Part shown: positions 18,273-27,407 of the stretch, one piece after another
How positions within the stretch are numbered: the stretch's first letter is position 1
How the letters are laid out: each line of letters opens with the position of its first letter
From: Variovorax sp. S12S4
GTDB taxonomy: Bacteria > Pseudomonadota > Gammaproteobacteria > Burkholderiales > Burkholderiaceae_C
DNA: 64,000 nucleotides
Assembly: GCF_023195515.1 (NCBI RefSeq)
Contig: NZ_JALPKR020000002.1
Coordinates: 4,813,001 to 4,877,000 of the forward strand
Direction: 5' to 3'
The notes under the pieces: model-generated
The model's database searches: none
What the model was told of the DNA's origin: nothing
Seen by the model: the letters and a program-made list of their open reading frames with translations, nothing else
Program-made: the position numbers and the translations under genes

Positions 18273-19835
18273 TCACGCCTCAACAGGATCATCTGCCAAC
18301 AGCGCGCCCTCTACGTTGGCAGGAGCGTTCGCAAACAAAGATTTGAAATCGCCCTCATCCAAAATTGGAGCTGATCTCAGCTGGTCTTTGGCGGCATCAG
18401 CCGAAACATCCAATTCCGAAAATCGCCCGTCCAACTTGCGAAGATGTGCGTAGCAGCCGATATCTACAACAAAACCCTGAAAAGTTCCGGCTTGCGATTT
18501 ATGGGTAAGAGCAGACGCAGTGCTATGAATGATTCTGTAGTCGAGAAGTCGATATATCAGGTGTCGAAAATTATCGTTCTGTTGAAGCGACTTTTCAGAG
18601 ACTAGAAACGCGTTGGTTCCCTTCGATAGGCAAAACTCTCTAATGACGTAGATGCCACGCATCAAAACGTCCTGCTCCCCGCCTTCCGAGTCTTGTTTGA
18701 GCTCTTCAATTCGTTTTTCAAAATTTGATTTACTCATTAGCCGAACATCGTCCTTGCCGATTTTATCGTTTCCTTCGGATTGGGTAGTGCTGAGAACCTC
18801 TAAAAACAGCGATAAAGTATCTCGCGGTACTCCGCCGCCCGCCATTACAAGTCGATCAAACCCAGCGCCTTTAAACAAAGACCCAATATCACCGGCGGAA
18901 ATTCCAACTGCTTTTCCGAATTCGTTCAGAATTTTTCTATTTTGCTCTCTGGTCTTAGGAAAATCGGCAAATGTATAGTCAATATTAATCGGTTGATAAT
19001 CGTGACGCTCCTGAGCCCCAATTGGCTGATTGTCCAAATCCATATACAACGACGATGCATGACGCAGGGTCGCGATTTTAAAATACAGAGGTAGATCCTT
19101 GCAGAGGCGATGTATATAGTCGATCACGAATGGTTGGTCGGACTTTTTTAAATGATAGAGGTCGTCGATTTGCAAAAATACAGCTGTGACGGTCGACGAA
19201 CGTTCAAACACTTCGCGCACTTGCTCTTTGAGACGCGGCAGCCAAACGTCGAGTTCCTTAAGCTTCTCGCTACGTAGTGAGAAACTTCGCTCGGTTTGCT
19301 GTGTTTGCTGAACCGAATTGCTCCCGCTCAAGTTGAACTGAGCAAAGTCGAGCTTGCCTCCTACCCCGGCCTCTACCTTGTCTGTAATTCCGGTTGTACT
19401 GGTGGCCTTCAGAGTTTCGTCTTGAACATCTGCCTTCGAGCGGAGCGAAGCGAGTTCAGCTCGAATATTTTGCACGACAAGTTTTGATGCCTTGCTTCTC
19501 CCGAACCATCCATGCAAATGTTTTTCCAGCTCACGAAAGAGAGCGTCCAATATTTCAATAAGAACATTGGGAAAGGAATGTCTTTTGAAATCCTCGCAGT
19601 TAAGGTACACCGAGCGTGTCTTGGTTTTTGCCAGTTGTGTTGTCGAATGATGAAGTAGCAAGGTTTTCCCACATCCTCGTCTCGCGAAGATTGTGTGATT
19701 TTGTTTGGAGCACACGTCGCCCACAACATTTGCCGAGTCCATATACGGCACAGGCTCGCTTGTATCTCGCTGAATTCGCAGGCCTTCAGTGATTTTTCGG
19801 CGTAGTTGATTTAGCTTCTTATCGGACAGTGCCAT
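18273..19835 (-). CDS. ORC/Cdc6-like AAA ATPase of unknown role, AT-rich
   Basis: 520 residues from the ATG at 19835 (AGAGGC upstream). Walker A is ARRGCGKT (about residues 51-58); Walker B lies in AVFLQIDDLYHL; FKIATLRHAS follows as a sensor. The C-terminal third looks like a winged-helix module (LIYRLLDYRIIHSTASA). The layout resembles the ORC-CDC6-like ATPases found in bacterial mobile islands. The gene is visibly richer in A+T than its neighbours (many AAA/ATT/GAA codons), a sign of recent transfer. It is back-to-back with a broken UvrD-like helicase, which hints at a former defence or mobile-element pair. The function is not established. Confidence 0.65.
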   Translation of the reverse strand: MALSDKKLNQLRRKITEGLRIQRDTSEPVPYMDSANVVGDVCSKQNHTIFARRGCGKTLLLHHSTTQLAKTKTRSVYLNCEDFKRHSFPNVLIEILDALFRELEKHLHGWFGRSKASKLVVQNIRAELASLRSKADVQDETLKATSTTGITDKVEAGVGGKLDFAQFNLSGSNSVQQTQQTERSFSLRSEKLKELDVWLPRLKEQVREVFERSSTVTAVFLQIDDLYHLKKSDQPFVIDYIHRLCKDLPLYFKIATLRHASSLYMDLDNQPIGAQERHDYQPINIDYTFADFPKTREQNRKILNEFGKAVGISAGDIGSLFKGAGFDRLVMAGGGVPRDTLSLFLEVLSTTQSEGNDKIGKDDVRLMSKSNFEKRIEELKQDSEGGEQDVLMRGIYVIREFCLSKGTNAFLVSEKSLQQNDNFRHLIYRLLDYRIIHSTASALTHKSQAGTFQGFVVDIGCYAHLRKLDGRFSELDVSADAAKDQLRSAPILDEGDFKSLFANAPANVEGALLADDPVEA

Positions 19836-20009
19836 GAGCGCCTCTGATATGTTCACCAAGAGGCGGCGAACGGTAGGGAAAGACAGATCGTTACATGGCC
19901 GCGGTGCCCTGTCCACCTGTATGTCTCACCTTAGCGTAGGTACGTTCCCGACAGCAGCCCAGCTCTACACAGCGGACCCCGGACTGCACCAGGACCAACG
20001 CCCAACATT

Positions 20010-21347
20010 TCGGCGATCTGTGGCACTGTGTAGAAACCCGACCCACACGAATGCGGGACGAGCGGCGCTGGAACAACGGCTGCGCCGCTCCAAAGTGCCG
20101 AGCGCCGCGTACCGAGTCGCGACATTGGACAGTTGGGCCATGCGGCTAGGTCAACGCTTTCCTATGCGAAGCGGTCTGTCGAATACCGTTCTGCGCGTCG
20201 AAAGGGGCGGCGATGACTACCGAAAGATCCGGGAGGCCACGGTCGGTCTTCTGAACGCGAAACATCCGGACATAGCATTGCGTGCAACTTACTCCCGCGT
20301 GTTGGTCGACGAATATCAAGACTGCGACATGCTCCGGCACGCTCTCGTCGTTTCCCTTTCCAATGTGCTGCCGGTGACTGTGCTGGGAGATCCTCTCCAA
20401 GCCATCTTTGACTTCAACGGCCCCACCGTCCGTTGGAAGTCCGATGTTCAAACCGCGTTTCCGCCTCTTGGCCGGCTGTCGAGACCGTGGCGATGGGAGA
20501 ACGCATCCGCTCCCGAACTTGGACAGTGGTTGCTCAAGGTCCGTCGTGACCTGTTGGATGAAGAACCAATTGATCTTGCCGCGGCACCATCAGAGGTCGT
20601 ATGGATCGAGCTCTCGGGCAACGAGGACGAAAATCACAGGCAGCGAATGAAGGCGGCTCAGTCCAAGTCTCCTGTACACGGCGGATCGGTCGCGGTCATT
20701 CTTGACAGTTCCAACAAGAGGGCCAGCTCGATGCGGCAAGTAGAACGCCAGGCGCGCTGATGGTAGAGGCTCTGGACGTCAAGGATTTCATCACCTTCGC
20801 ACGGAACTTCGATCCGACCCATTCGAAGGCGCTCGAGACCTTGGTCGAGTTTGCTTCAGAGATGATGACGGGCCTATCAGCGTCGCAGCTGCTTAAACGA
20901 GTGGCATCCCATCAAAGCAAGCTTTCGCGCACCCCGGCCAGCGCCCTTGAGCATTCGGCCCTAGCGTTTTCCAACCAGCGAGACTTCGGCGCTGCAGCGC
21001 GCATGTTGAACGATTTTCGGAACGCATCGGAAGTGAGAAAGTTCCGGCCCGAGGTTTTTAAGCTGTGCGTCAATGCCCTAGAAGCTGCTCATCGGGGTGG
21101 AACATTCTTGGAAGCGGCCATCAAGGCACGTGAGCGGAATCGGCACATGCCGAGATCCGTTCCCCGTCGTGCCATCGGAAGCACACTTCTCCTGAAGGGA
21201 CTGGAGACCGATGTCGCGCTGCTTTTAGATCCACACAAGCTGAACCGCCGCCATCTCTACGTTGCCTTGACGCGCGGCAGTAGGAAGCTGGTGATCTGCT
21301 CCCCCACAGCGCTCTTGACACCCGCGCCTGAAACGCCAAAGAGATAA
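20010..21347 (+). pseudogene. UvrD-like superfamily 1 helicase, N-terminus lost and frameshifted
   Basis: Helicase motifs appear in order. Motif Ia is HTNAGRAALEQRLR (about 20041), motif II VLVDEYQDCD, motif III VTVLGDPLQAIFDFNG, and motif IV-V is in the second half (LLLKGLETDVALLLD). Motif VI is HLYVALTRGSRKLVI. The Walker A (motif I) that should precede is missing; upstream sequence is not helicase-like. At about 20745-20765 the frame breaks: the first part ends RQAR-stop and the second continues GALMVEALDVKDF in another frame. The protein would be a short UvrD-type ATPase without nuclease domain. Loss of motif I makes it inactive. Confidence 0.75.
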
Positions 21348-22098
21348 CTTGCAAGGCGTTTTTCGCAACACCAGAAAAAGCACCTGTGAGCATGTGACGA
21401 GGAGCCGGGCAACGCCAAACCCATCGCGGAAACAGCGGCGCAATGCAGCAGATTCATACACATGCGGCAAGAACACCAGACCCGGCGAAATGAAGAGCCT
21501 GACAGCTGCGTAGATCTCGCGAACACAATTTACGAAGTGAGATTTCGCGAACACTTTTCTGCGAACTGGTAGGCCAAAAGCGTGTTCTTTAAAAACCGAA
21601 TCAACCGTTATAAATCAACGACTTGCCAATGATCGCTAACGAACACATTTCTGCAAATAGACGGAGCTGTCTATTCGTCGTGCGACTTCAGGTCCCTCCT
21701 CACTCAAGGTAGCGGCCGCAGTCAGCCGGAGACCCATAGGTATGCAACCAGCCCACAACATGCCATTTACTTTCAAATGCGCCACGTGCAACGACATCCA
21801 TGAGGGAATGCCGTCCTTTGGAGCTCGCGAGCCGCTCAGCTGTTTCACCGTGGAAAGGGTCGCGGAACTCTATTCCTCGATGATGCATGCGGACGAATAA
21901 TGGCCCGGCATCGCCGCTCTCAGAATACGTGCTGGAACTTGCCTCGGCTCGGAGGTCGTGATGTCAGGCTTGGATCGCCCTACTCCATTTCGGCCTGAGT
22001 TGGCCGTAGCTTGGCTCGAAGCGGGCGTGCCATACGTCGAGGGGCGGCGGACCGCCACGCCCTCACCTTTCACTGCTTGACTGGAGAACGAGGCGCAA
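21348..22098. other. gene-free stretch downstream of the helicase remnant
   Basis: About 750 bases with no supported gene. It contains the GAACAC repeats at 21517-21659. The remainder, up to the hydrolase start at 22099, has only chance open frames. Confidence 0.5.
21517..21659. repeat. GAACAC repeats, possible end of a mobile element
   Basis: Copies are tcgcgaacacaatttacgaa (21517-21536), tcgcgaacacttttctgcgaa (21545-21565, one base longer) and aacgaacacatttctgcaaat (21639-21659), with an inverted aaagcgtgttcttt near 21578-21591. Spaced, imperfect repeats of this kind can be transposase-binding sites at the end of an element. They lie just past the ATPase/helicase island. I could not find the partner end before 18273. 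Confidence 0.35.
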
Positions 22099-22995
22099 AT
22101 GATCGAGCGTGTGCGGGTCACTTTCGAGTCGCGGGGCGTGGAATGCGCGGGATGCTTCTACTGGCCCGAGAAGCCGAGGGCGCCGTTGCCGTGCGTCGTT
22201 CTGTGCAACGGCTTTTCTGGGACCATGGACTGGATGCTGCCGCAATTTGCCGAAAGGTTTGCTTTAGCGGAAATCGCGGCTTTCACGTTCGACTATCGCC
22301 ATTTTGGTGAAAGCCAGGGGCGCCCGCGGCAGCTCATCAGCGTCCGTCGGCAGCGGCAGGACATCATGGCCGCTCTTCGCTTTGTCCGCGCCCAGGCAAA
22401 CATCGACACGGGGCGGATCGCGCTCTGGGGCACATCATTGGGCGGAGGTCACGTTATCGACATTGCCTCTCGCGATCCCGGGGTCGCCGCAGTCATCGCG
22501 CAGGTTCCCGGACTCGACTTCGTACGCAAGGAGGCGCGGGCAACGATCGCGATTCCGTCCTCGACAGTCGCGAGGCTGCTTGCCGCAGCCGCATGGGACG
22601 GGCTTCGGGGATTGCTCGGACTGTCTCCCTGCTATGTGAAGGTGTTCGGCCAACCTGGCGAGCTCGCGATATTCACCGAACCCGCGCTGCTGGAGAGATT
22701 TCATGCCCTGGTCCAAGGAAGCCCGACCTGGCGCAACGAATTCACGCCACGCTTCTATCTGGCGCCGCCCCGCTATCGCGACGGGACTGCCGAACGAATC
22801 AAGGCTCCCGTGCTCGTCGCCATCGCCGAAGAGGATGTCTATGCCAACCCCGCGTTCCAGGCTTGGGTCGGCGGGCGCGCGCCGAGCGGCGAAGTGAGGC
22901 GCTATCACGGCGGTCACTTCGATGTCTACCACGATCTTTTCGAAGAGGTGGTGCGTGATCAGATTGCATTTTTGGAGCGGTACGTCGCCGGGTAA
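22099..22995 (+). CDS. alpha/beta hydrolase
   Basis: 298 residues with GAGGCGCAA before the ATG. It has the oxyanion region CVVLCNGFSGTMDW, then DYRHFGESQGRPRQ. Nucleophile Ser113 is in GTSLGGGH, acid Asp246 in AIAEEDVYANP and catalytic His273 in GGHFDVYHD, so the full triad is present. The arrangement resembles acetyl-xylan-esterase/dienelactone-hydrolase-type proteins (YcjY/FrsA-like). There is no signal peptide, so it is cytosolic. The substrate cannot be predicted, and no neighbour gives a pathway. Confidence 0.85.
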   Translation: MIERVRVTFESRGVECAGCFYWPEKPRAPLPCVVLCNGFSGTMDWMLPQFAERFALAEIAAFTFDYRHFGESQGRPRQLISVRRQRQDIMAALRFVRAQANIDTGRIALWGTSLGGGHVIDIASRDPGVAAVIAQVPGLDFVRKEARATIAIPSSTVARLLAAAAWDGLRGLLGLSPCYVKVFGQPGELAIFTEPALLERFHALVQGSPTWRNEFTPRFYLAPPRYRDGTAERIKAPVLVAIAEEDVYANPAFQAWVGGRAPSGEVRRYHGGHFDVYHDLFEEVVRDQIAFLERYVAG

Positions 22996-23117
22996 GGCTC
23001 TTGGTTTCATTGGCTGTGTGACATTTGTGAACGTTCTTCACCATCGCGATGTACGCGGCACCGCACGGCAAGGCGTTGGTTGAGCGTCAGGGCTATTTCT
23101 CGCCCTCAGGAGTTGAA

Positions 23118-23489
23118 ATGACTTTTTCCCGAGCCGCTCTCAAGTTGGGTGCCGCAAGTCTCGTTGCCGCCGCAGCCTTGTTCACCGCCGCATCGGCCAA
23201 TGCGGGCACCAACTGGTCCATTGGGATCAACTTACCCGGCGTGGTCGTGAGCGAACCCGCACCGGTCTATTACGAGCCGGCGCCTGTCTACTCGAGGCCG
23301 GCCCCGACCTACTACCAGCCTGCGCAGCCGGTTTACTCCGTACCGGCACCTGTCTACTACGAACCTGGCTCTCGTTGGGAGGAGCGCCGCGCGCAACGCT
23401 GGGAAGAGCGCCGCGCGGAGCGCCGTGAGTGGCGTCGCCAGCAATGGGAACGCGAGCAGTACCGCCGCTACTACGAGGATCGCGATTGA
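23118..23489 (+). CDS. secreted Pro/Tyr-repeat protein with Arg/Glu-rich tail
   Basis: 123 residues; CAGGAGTTGAA precedes the ATG at 23118. A signal peptide (1-29, ending SANA-G) is followed by repeats of the type PAPVYYEPAPVYSRPAPTYY and PAPVYYEP. A highly charged tail follows (WEERRAQRWEERRAERREW), which may form a coiled helix. This is low-complexity periplasmic or surface material, common in Burkholderiales and of unknown role. Confidence 0.7.
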   Translation: MTFSRAALKLGAASLVAAAALFTAASANAGTNWSIGINLPGVVVSEPAPVYYEPAPVYSRPAPTYYQPAQPVYSVPAPVYYEPGSRWEERRAQRWEERRAERREWRRQQWEREQYRRYYEDRD

Positions 23490-23609
23490 TGTTGGTGGTG
23501 CCGATCCGTGAAGGTCTTCCGAGAAGTCCTTCAGTGTGTCGATCCAGGCCAGCCCTGCTTGAGCTGCAGAAACTGCGTCAATGAAGAGCATTCGGGCATC
23601 TTCAGCGCC

Positions 23610-24614
23610 TCACCTTGGGGCTGGGACGTTCGAACCCCACATTCGCTCCCAGACCCACGCCAGTCCCAGCCGCACGTCTCCTCGCGACCCCTCGTTGCGC
23701 GGAACTACGGGACGCCACTCCCCGCCTTGCTCCTGTGCCACGACGAACGAGAAGCTGTAGTTCGGCTCCTGACCCATGCGCAAGTCCGTGACCCATGCCC
23801 GTCCGCCGCGTGCATGCACCTTGTAGAAGCCGTGCGAGAACGCCGCGAGCCGTTGTACAGGCGGCAGCGTGCTCACGGCCGCGGACACCGGCGGCGCGGC
23901 GAAACGCGCCCATTGGATCGGCCGGGAGCCGTCCAGTAGCGAGCGGAAGCCCTCGTCGTAGCTCCCGTCCGGTCGCATGGCCACGATGCGCCACAGCAAT
24001 GTATTGAAGGGTGTTGGAGTGACCAGTATTGCGGCTGGCTGGGCCTCCCCGGCGAGCGACTCCTGCGCCATGGTGCGCACGTGCCATTGCGCAGCCGCAC
24101 TCCACGCCAGGTAGGCAGTCGACAGCACAAGGCCCGCATGCACCGATGGCAGGCCCCGCCATTGGCGGCGCGTCACACCGAGGACTACGCCAGCCAGCAA
24201 CGGTAGTGTGTAGAGCGGGTCAATGATGAAAATGCTGCCCACCCCGAAGGGGTAGTTGGTGAACGGCAGCAGCAACTGCGTGCCATAAACCGTCATCGCG
24301 TCCAGCAGCGGGTGCGTCACCAGGGCCAGCCACATCGCGAGCCACCAACGCCGGAATCCGGCTCGCTCGCCGTGCAGCAATGCGGGCAATCCGGCAAGCA
24401 CGGGCGATGCGAGCGTCAGCCAGAACAGGGAATGCGACTCCGCACGGTGAAGCACCATGTTTCGCAAGGCGTCGCCTTGGTCGATCAACACATCCAGGTC
24501 GGGCAATGTGCCGGCCAACCCGCCCCAGAGAGCGGCCTTCCACGCGGCCGTGCGACGGCCCATGGTGGCCAGGCCGACCGATGCGCCCAAGACAATTTGA
24601 GAAACGGAGTCCAC
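23610..24614 (-). CDS. membrane-bound metal-dependent hydrolase (YdjM/DUF457 family)
   Basis: 334 residues from a GTG at 24614. The N-terminus has the family pattern MDSVSQIVLGASVG, GTLPDLDVLID, then MVLHRAESHSLFW (His metal ligands) and LVTHPLLDAMTVYGTQLLLP, with four or five hydrophobic helices up to about residue 180. The rest is a soluble, probably periplasmic domain ending near WERMWGSNVPAPR. YdjM-type inner-membrane proteins are presumed hydrolases; the real reaction is unknown. The ribosome site is weak. Confidence 0.8.
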   Translation of the reverse strand: MDSVSQIVLGASVGLATMGRRTAAWKAALWGGLAGTLPDLDVLIDQGDALRNMVLHRAESHSLFWLTLASPVLAGLPALLHGERAGFRRWWLAMWLALVTHPLLDAMTVYGTQLLLPFTNYPFGVGSIFIIDPLYTLPLLAGVVLGVTRRQWRGLPSVHAGLVLSTAYLAWSAAAQWHVRTMAQESLAGEAQPAAILVTPTPFNTLLWRIVAMRPDGSYDEGFRSLLDGSRPIQWARFAAPPVSAAVSTLPPVQRLAAFSHGFYKVHARGGRAWVTDLRMGQEPNYSFSFVVAQEQGGEWRPVVPRNEGSRGDVRLGLAWVWERMWGSNVPAPR

Positions 24615-24619
24615 GGGCC

Positions 24620-25005
24620 AAGGCTAACCCAAGGTGGGTTGCGGCTGGACTTCAAATCGGCTCGGCGGATCATCATCAACACACACGTGCGCATCAAGGA
24701 AGCGGTGAGGTTCGGGGATCGCAGCTTGGGCCATGCACACGGGGATGATGCCCCCGACGCGAACTTTTGGAAGTGAGCCTCGCCTTTGATCAGGGTATCG
24801 ACGACATCCAGCAGGAAGGTCGCGGCCAGCAGGCCGAAGAACCACGCACGGCGCGCGTAGAAATACTCTTCATAGCTTTCATAGTCTCGCAAGCTATCGG
24901 GGAACAACAACGCGCACAGAAGGAAGAGAACCACGGCGTAGCTGACGATGAAGGCATAGGTCCCGAATGTCCAACCTGTTGCTGCATTAGTCTCCTATCG
25001 GTTGG
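24620..25005 (-). pseudogene. fragment of a conserved multi-helix membrane protein
   Basis: After a stop codon near 25000 one frame reads TFGTYAFIVSYAVVLFLL, then LFPDSLRDYESYEEYF and YARRAWFFGLLAATFLLDVV. It then loses homology-like quality after TLIKGEAHFQ, with scraps of coding sense in two other frames. It looks like the middle of a conserved integral membrane protein whose start and end are gone. It may instead be a short real gene starting at an unrecognised codon. Confidence 0.45.
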
Positions 25006-25047
25006 CCTCAACGAAGGGCCGGTTCCGGCCGAGCGCAAGCCTTGCTT

Positions 25048-25698
25048 TCATAGAGCGATTCTTTCCCAGCGCCTCTTGTACGCCCACTCGTAGTTTCCGA
25101 AAGCGTAGGAAAGAAATGCCTCAACCGCTTCGTCGGGTCCGACGATGTCGACGCAGCGGTAGTGCGCCGCGGTAGTCACCAATTGATGCTCCAGATGAAA
25201 GCCTTGTTCATCGGCGTAAACCTGCATGTAGGTGCCACCGCGCAGCTCCAAGACGGCGAACGGATCGGGTTTGCCAGGCAGTTCGGGGATGGCTCGGCGA
25301 ATGTCGTCTTCATTGGCAGCACCAGCGAGTTCAAGGGCTGGGCATGAGAACGTCGCGCTCACATACTCAGCCCCTACGTCAAACAGGATGTACGAATCCG
25401 GCGCGGCCAGTTCGCTGCCAAGCAAAACGATCAGAAAGCAGTCGTCCGCAACCGCAGGTACATGAACAAGAACATGGCCATTCACCTTGCTGCGCCATGC
25501 GGTGACCGCGGCAGGGTCGATTTCGGCCCAGTCCCCTAGGCCCAGCGAACCCCAAACATCACGAGCCAGACCTAGCGCAGCGGCTTTCGCCCCATCCGAA
25601 ATTTCAGCGCCCACCAGACCCCCGCTGACAAGGTCGAGATACTCTGCGATCTGCAGAAGCCGGGGTGATCGCTTTTTAGGCTTCTTAGAGAAGAACAT
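25048..25698 (-). CDS. hypothetical cytosolic protein, possibly immunity-like
   Basis: 216 residues from the ATG at 25698 (MFFSKKPKKRSPRLLQI); the frame is open upstream, but 25698 gives a more protein-like start. It is soluble and acidic, with YILFDVGAEYVSATFSCPAL, ELRGGTYMQVYADEQGFHLE and a C-terminal AFLSYAFGNYEWAYKRRW. The conserved-looking GGTYMQV and the aromatic tail recall small bacterial immunity-type proteins, but I cannot name a family. There is no adjacent toxin. Function unknown. Confidence 0.55.
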   Translation of the reverse strand: MFFSKKPKKRSPRLLQIAEYLDLVSGGLVGAEISDGAKAAALGLARDVWGSLGLGDWAEIDPAAVTAWRSKVNGHVLVHVPAVADDCFLIVLLGSELAAPDSYILFDVGAEYVSATFSCPALELAGAANEDDIRRAIPELPGKPDPFAVLELRGGTYMQVYADEQGFHLEHQLVTTAAHYRCVDIVGPDEAVEAFLSYAFGNYEWAYKRRWERIAL

Positions 25699-25960
25699 CA
25701 GGTGAGATTCGACAGGAAAGAGCTTCCGTCCTTGAACTTGTTGCACAGCTATCCCGGAGCTGCTCTGACGGCATTGTGACGTTTTAGGTCCAGCCACCGG
25801 ACAACGGCTCGATTTCCCCGGTGATGTCGCGCACCGTTCGAGTGAAGACCTTCAATGAGACGGACGCTCAAACTGAGCAAGATCTACGGCTCAACGGCTC
25901 GTCTTCACGATCAGCCTCACTGCGCTCCCCGCTCGCTCTAGGCAAGACGGATAAACCACG

Positions 25961-26278
25961 CTACTCGAAGTCGCCCGCTCCCAAAAGCATCGGGTTGGCG
26001 TCCGTGTACACGTCGCCGGCTGGCGCGAGCTCCAACACCTTGGCGTTGATCACCGCTCGATGGACCAGGTATGCATGAGCGAGATCCTTCTCGCCCGGTC
26101 CCGCTCCGAAGCAGGCTTCAAGCGTGGCGCGCGCAATGGCCACCGGTACCGATGTTTCGCCATCAATACGCTTGACCCGCACGAACAGCGTGGTGCCCCT
26201 GTCTTCCAGATTCACGAAGTCGCCGACGTCAACGCGCTCGTCCCTCTGTCCTGTCTGAGTTTCTACGCTCTTCGTCAT
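25961..26278 (-). CDS. small conserved-type hypothetical protein (DUF1488-like)
   Basis: 105 residues from the ATG at 26278, six bases after AAGGA; an alternative ATG at 26284 touches the ribosome site. The centre VPVAIARATLEACFGAGPG followed by a helical stretch DLAHAYLVHRAVINAKVLEL resembles DUF1488 proteins. The match is loose. It is cytosolic, with no signal or membrane segment. Confidence 0.5.
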   Translation of the reverse strand: MTKSVETQTGQRDERVDVGDFVNLEDRGTTLFVRVKRIDGETSVPVAIARATLEACFGAGPGEKDLAHAYLVHRAVINAKVLELAPAGDVYTDANPMLLGAGDFE

Positions 26279-26508
26279 TGGCATTCCTTTCTCGCACGCT
26301 GGTTGCTAGCAATGATCTCCGTGCGACCGTGTGCACGTGCCAGCCGGCGAGGCGTGCAAGCGCAGGACAAAGCCTCGGCGGCGGTGCCTATGACAGGCCC
26401 GTGGAGCCGGTTCGCGAGGAGCGGCGCGCGTCCCGCACGATCTGGCGGCTATGATCCGCCCGCCGCCGAAGAGCGGCCTGTCAGACCACGGAGCGAGGAG
26501 AAAAACCC

Positions 26509-27381
26509 ATGATCGGTTTCGAGGCCCGCGTGCATCGTCGCGCTCTGGGAGTGTTCGCGCTGCTGGCGCTGGCTGGCCTGACAGCTTGCGTGGCGCCGCC
26601 GAGCTACAGGAATCGCCCCGTCGCAACGGGCGCACCGTCGACATTCGTGCTCGCGCATGCGGCGATCGTGGAGGAGCCGCGGCACGCCACCCGCCACCTC
26701 GACGAAGCGAAGACCATCGTCTACACGCAGACCCAGGGCGGCAGCCTGACGGCCGGCCTGGTGTTCGGTGCGCTGGGTGCGCTCGCCAACGTGGGCATGG
26801 TCGACAGCCAGACCGGCCTCGATGCGGCGCGCATGAAGGGCAAGCTCAGGCTCGAACCGCGGCAGTTGTTCCTCGATGCGGCGATCCGGCAGGGGCTTGA
26901 GCTCACCGACGCCAGCGGCACCGCCTCAACAGCTGCGACGGCCGCAACACCCTATCTATACCTCAGCAAATCGCCTGGTGGCAGGCTGCGGGCGGCTGCC
27001 GCAGTCCAGCTCGAACACGGCAGCGGGGCTGACCGGTGGTCGGGCCTGTACATGTACCAACTGCCCTCGGCGTACAGCCTCGACGACTTGGCCCGGCCCT
27101 CGGAGGACCTTCAGCGCAAGCTCGCTGCGGAGGCTGCGCAGGGCTTCGGCGAGCTTGCGGCCTTCATCGCCCGGGAGGAAGCCGGCACCAAGGATGCGCC
27201 TGCGAAGGCCCAACCCGAGCGGGAGTTCGTCTTCTCGACGGAGCTGCTGGCACCGGGCGGCGGGTATCCGATGCCTGCGCGCCTCATCGCAAGTTCGGAG
27301 GAGCTCGTGTGGTGCCGGACCTTCGAGGGCGTGTTTGCGCTGCGTCGCTCGAGCATGAAGATCCGGACCCGGGGTATCTGA
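26509..27381 (+). CDS. predicted lipoprotein of unknown function
   Basis: 290 residues; GAGGAGAAAAACCC precedes the ATG. The N-terminus has a positively charged start, a hydrophobic core and the lipobox LTAC, so the mature protein would be lipid-anchored. Later segments include TKTIVYTQTQGG-like beta material and a glycine-rich patch LTAGLVFGALGALANVGM. The C-terminus (EFVFSTELLAPGGGYPMPAR) is beta-rich. No family is recognised. It faces the autotransporter gene convergently with 26 bases between stops. Confidence 0.7.
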   Translation: MIGFEARVHRRALGVFALLALAGLTACVAPPSYRNRPVATGAPSTFVLAHAAIVEEPRHATRHLDEAKTIVYTQTQGGSLTAGLVFGALGALANVGMVDSQTGLDAARMKGKLRLEPRQLFLDAAIRQGLELTDASGTASTAATAATPYLYLSKSPGGRLRAAAAVQLEHGSGADRWSGLYMYQLPSAYSLDDLARPSEDLQRKLAAEAAQGFGELAAFIAREEAGTKDAPAKAQPEREFVFSTELLAPGGGYPMPARLIASSEELVWCRTFEGVFALRRSSMKIRTRGI

Positions 27382-27407
27382 CTGGCGTTTCTTGCGCAGG
27401 GCCTTCG

